Positions 60,701 through 64,000 of a DNA stretch of 64,000 nt are shown here, in pieces (the first letter of the stretch is position 1; each line of letters opens with the position of its first letter). The stretch comes from Piscicola geometra (taxonomy: Eukaryota > Annelida > Clitellata > Hirudinida > Piscicolidae): NCBI GenBank assembly GCA_943735955.1, contig OX030961.1, forward strand, positions 7,566,420-7,630,419. The letters are read 5' to 3'. Below the pieces are notes generated by a model. The model saw nothing but the letters and a program-made list of their open reading frames with translations, was not told the DNA's origin and ran no database searches. The translations under genes were made by a program, and so were the position numbers.

Positions 60701-63304
60701 AAACAAATATTCATTTGTTTGTTTAATAATAATATTATTAGTTTAATCTTAGTAGATTTTAACATTTTAATTTTAATATGTTTAATAAATAATTGGAAAT
60801 AAATTTTTTTCCATAAACTAATCCCTTATTATTTGATCAGTTGTATAAGGAATGAAGACCATCAATATTCTCAAACGGGGCAACTACCTACGTACACAAT
60901 AGTGGAAGGGGGGTCGCGTAAAGGAAGGAAGAAAGTCATCTCCAGCGATGGTCATTCGTTTGTTTTCAGAAACATTGGCAAATGTGGCGTTTCGTTGTGG
61001 AGATGCAGTGTCCGAGATTTCAGAGCGAATTGTCCTGCCATCCTGAAGCAAAATGGAGAAGGCTTTGAAAGAGGAAAACATGAGCACACTCACCCACCTA
61101 AAAGCGACTTGCTCACTAAAGTTTTGCAGATAAAAGAGGTAATTCGAGATTAAATTCATCTACAATTCATGTATCCTTCACTAGGTTCAGAATTTTTTCT
61201 CGTAGTTTCATTATCGATTTTCAATTTACTTACAGGTAAAAATGGCGGCATTTGAAGAGCATTTTGAAACGACAAAAGTGATAGTTGGTCGTGTTTTGGA
61301 TAAGTTCTCCACACCGGACCGATCACCTAATGTTCAAAAGAAGGCTCTTACTCAAATTGTGAACAGGTGTCGCCAAGACAATTTCTATAAAAGTCTCGTT
61401 TCGAAAGAGTTGGAGGTAAGATGAATCCCGTCTTAAGCATTTGATTCTAAATTCAAATTTAACCCTTTTCTTCATATATACGTAAAAAATACATGTATTT
61501 AAAAGAATTGTCACAATAGAGACATAAAATTTAAAAGGCTGGAAAGATAAAATTTATTTTTGAAGATTTTCATATTGTCACAAATAATGTCAAATGAGTT
61601 GAAAATAATAGGCATGAAATTAGACTATTTTAAAAACAAAGCTACTGATTTTCATAATATAAAAATGGGTCGGGCACCCGGAATTTTTTTAAGATTTGGG
61701 TTTATTAAATCCTTTAAAATGTATTAAAACTTTTATTGGAAAAATGTATAATGAACTTTTTAAAATTTAGAGAAAAGTCATTAAATTTAATTTATCAAAA
61801 GTATTGCACGCTCAAAAATATTCAACTTATTGAATATTTTTTGGTACCCGGATAATAAACGCTCAGTTACATGGTTTCTGACGTTTGAAAATTATTCCAT
61901 CTCTAATTTATCAAAAGAGCAGATAAAAAATTCGTTAATTATAAAAAATTGGAAAATTTAAAACGTTAAAATCATATTTTATTGATAATAATAATAATAA
62001 TAATAATTTTTGACTTTAAACTGCCCTTACTAAGCTAGCCCTATCCTTGTTTCTATCTCAAATTTTTTCAACGAACGTTTGAAAAAGAATGTGGAACGGT
62101 CAACTTTGAGTACGATTATTTCTAAGTGCGATTTGGTCCATATACTTAAAGGCATAGTTTGTCGAATAAAATTGAAGCGTCTTTTATGGAAAAGATCAAT
62201 TTTTTTATGTATTTAAATATTTTCTAGCTGCTTATGAGTCATGTATTACTTTCATGAAACATTTTCCAGATAGATGAATGGTACCTCAACAACGGAATCA
62301 AGGAACCTTTCTTCAGAGGCTTGGTCACTGTGAAAGGACGCAAACATGCAATATTAGCGACGGACACTCAGCTGAAGCTTCTTTCGAGCGCCAAGACCTG
62401 GTACATGGACGTGAAGTCGCCATTCTCGCAATTGTTTTCTGTACACGCTATTGTAAAATACAAAAAATGTATAAGACAGCGACCACTCTGCTTTGTTTTG
62501 ATGAGTGACAGGAAACGGAAGGATTACAGAAAAGTATATACAATTTCATGTTTTAACGAGATTTATATCTAAAAAAATGATTTTTTCGTTCTTCATTATT
62601 TAATAATAAATAATTCGTTCTTTTTCCAGGTTTTGCTCAAATTGAACTCATTGCTCACTGAAGCAAGGGTGAATTCATTTGTGGTTGATTATGATGTGAG
62701 TCTTTGGAACGCTCTTCGAGAAGTGTATGCTGATCCAGACATCAAGGGTTCTGCCTTCGACTTTGTCCAAGCACTTAAAAGCGAGTGTAACAAGCTGGGG
62801 CTAATAAAAGCGTATGAATATCGCGATCATGTGTACAATGTGTTGAAAAAGACATTCGCCTTACCCCTGCTTCCACCAGCCGACATCCAATATGCCTTTG
62901 AAAAAATTCGCAAAAGTGCACAATGTGAGCAACTAAAGCCCTTCTTTTCGTACTTTGAAGAAACGTGGCTAAGGAACAAAGTATGGACCGTCGAAAATTT
63001 GTCGATATATGGACGACCGGTACGTTTGATTACCGATGTTGAAGAATGGAATAGACGCTTCGCGAACGAGTTCAAAAGGGAGAGTTTATCTTTTATCCCC
63101 TTTATAACCATGCTATTCGAAGAAGGTCAGGAGGTGCCCACTGAATGCAAAATTATGAAAGAATGGAAGTTGAAGCGTTCTCAAACATGTAAAAAGAGTA
63201 CAGCTCCAGGGCAGTTGTGGGCAGCATGGAATCGGTTTGAGAAAGGAGAAATTAAAAAGAGTCAATTACTAGATGAGGCATGGAGGCTGTATGGACCAAT
63301 ATAA
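57737..63304 (+). CDS. Double-FLYWCH, MULE transposase-derived protein
   Basis: Nine exons: 57737-57810, 58013-58108, 58417-58512, 59991-60288, 60396-60640, 60841-61138, 61236-61415, 62270-62533, 62630-63304; all borders GT-AG, all phases agree, 741 residues. Two FLYWCH zinc fingers (DNA or protein binding): the first ligands are C144, C153, H169, H171 and the second C325, C334, H350, H352. Each finger is followed by a charged helix of the same pattern (ENLSEPISRIVRRILEKYST versus TTKVIVGRVLDKFST), so finger and helix are a tandem duplication. Residues about 430-640 resemble a Mutator-like (MULE) DDE transposase: WYMD with D476, FSVHAIV, LCFVLMSDR, VVDYD with D537, then FVQALK...LGL and PLLPPADIQYAF. 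The usual DGTF and DFE motifs are altered. Introns, no inverted repeats found at its ends, and changed motifs favour a domesticated gene. Confidence 0.85.
59470..59968 (-). mobile_element. LINE fragment with C-terminal zinc finger, in an intron
   Basis: On the minus strand, 59,700-59,968 encodes LAEHVVKMENKKLPKKFYSK, then GKRSRGGPKIHRHARN. This resembles the GHVVRM...LPK...GKRS.GG conserved tail of a widespread group of non-LTR reverse transcriptases. Further on (about 59,590-59,645) is CNKTFQARISLNQH, like the C2H2 finger that ends those proteins. Frames are broken. It lies in intron 3 of the FLYWCH-MULE gene, antisense to it. Confidence 0.6.
59991..60288 (+). CDS. FLYWCH finger 1 exon
   Basis: A 298-nt exon encoding TYTLVEGGTTRGKQLVVSSE, then VEWKCSNSRKGLGC and GKHQHTDPP. 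The W-x-C...C...H-x-H ligand pattern is that of a FLYWCH finger. Same length and phases as the finger 2 exon at 60,841-61,138, pointing to exon-pair duplication. Confidence 0.88.
60841..61138 (+). CDS. FLYWCH finger 2 exon
   Basis: A 298-nt exon encoding TYTIVEGGSRKGRKKVISSD, then SLWRCSVRDFRANCPA and GKHEHTHPP. It has the same ligands in the same places as finger 1. Confidence 0.88.
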
Positions 63305-63869
63305 TTAAGCTCAAAAGACACAGAGTCACCCCTAATTCACAGTATATAATTAATGTATCGACCCCTGTTGACTATTTTCATTTATATGTTTAGATATTCA
63401 TTTTAAATTGTTGATTCAATACATATAAGCAAAAATAAATAATTTTTCCCTTATGATTTGGCAGTTACGACCTATTACTCATGCAAAACGTTTCCATCTC
63501 AAACTAGACTTGTTCAAGTTTTATAAAAAGTTTAATTGTTTTTCTATAGGCCCAAAATAATGAAAAGTTAAACAGGGTCACACCTGTTTCATACCCAACT
63601 ATGAATTTCATGTGAAATGTTCTCATCTCTCCGTAAGAGACCTGCGTTGTTTTTAACTCCCTAAACTAAACTAAGGTGGCTCTGCAAAAATTCTTTGAAT
63701 GAAAACCTTTGATATTTTCTAGTAGTGTGAATAAACGTTCAGAAACATTATTCTCATTATTATCGGCTTCTTGTTACAGAATGGAGCGTGGCATCATGAA
63801 AAAACTCCCTTCAACTCGTTCTGTTCTCAGCCAACCTGTGGGTAGCGTAGATACTTCAGCCTTTTCTTC
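63305..63869. other. 3' flank of the FLYWCH-MULE gene
   Basis: 3' untranslated region followed by AT-rich sequence. I searched for an inverted repeat matching the 5' flank that would mark a transposon end and saw none. Confidence 0.4.
63434..63439 (+). terminator. Poly(A) signal, FLYWCH-MULE gene
   Basis: AATAAA 130 bp after the stop codon, the nearest good signal. Confidence 0.55.
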
Positions 63870-64000
63870 TAGAGGGTGAACGGGTAGCTGAGTCGGCAAC
63901 GACTCTCGGCTTGACCAATAAAGAAAGATCCTAGGTTCAAGTGCAACCAATGCCCTAGTAACCCAAAGGCGCAAATAAAAATATGCTGCCTGAGTGGCCT
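63870..64000 (+). mobile_element. tRNA-derived SINE head, runs to window end
   Basis: Box A TAGCTGAGTCGG at 63,885-63,896 and box B GGTTCAAGTGC at 63,934-63,944, with near-tRNA spacing. The anticodon arm does not fold cleanly and the downstream part (AACCCAAAGGCGCAAATAAA) is not tRNA-like. Probably a different SINE family from 56,098-56,285; its 3' end may lie beyond the window. Confidence 0.5.

Overview
The window is animal nuclear DNA. Every recognisable gene is split by GT-AG introns, the proteins include a discoidin-domain receptor (a metazoan family), and the background is AT-rich with many microsatellites and decayed transposons. The sequence alone does not fix the phylum; an invertebrate is likely.

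Layout. 1-2,560: a 16-bp satellite array split by a hAT DNA transposon with a perfect 8-bp target duplication. 2,690-3,804: a broken partial copy of the gene at 57.7-63.3 kb, cut by a LINE. 4,113-6,071 (+): a complete nine-exon Dnmt2/TRDMT1 tRNA methyltransferase gene. 6,185-9,189 (+): RPL35, starting only 113 bp further on; its last intron holds a non-autonomous DNA transposon that in turn holds a 5'-truncated CR1/L2-like LINE. 9,691-29,846 (-): a discoidin domain receptor (DDR) gene, convergent with RPL35 and rebuilt here from fifteen phase-consistent exons. Its kinase domain has lost the DFG motif and carries a one-base frameshift. 29.9-52.9 kb: gene-poor, with GT tracts, an 18-bp minisatellite and an 86-bp perfect palindrome, plus a few unassigned exon-like islands. 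52,947-55,546 (+): MRPL15. 55.7-57.0 kb: LINE and SINE debris. 57,737-63,304 (+): a nine-exon gene joining two FLYWCH zinc fingers to a MULE (Mutator-type) transposase-like domain. 63.87-64.0 kb: a second tRNA-like SINE.

How the genes relate. Dnmt2, RPL35 and MRPL15 are housekeeping genes (tRNA methylation, cytosolic ribosome, mitochondrial ribosome). The DDR is a collagen-receptor type tyrosine kinase that may signal without catalysis or may be damaged. The FLYWCH-MULE gene and its relic are the most unusual content: a transposase-derived, intron-containing gene with an internally duplicated DNA-binding module and a second decayed copy about 57 kb away. Coordinates were worked out by reading splice sites and reading frames by eye; family names rest on recognised motifs, not on database searches.
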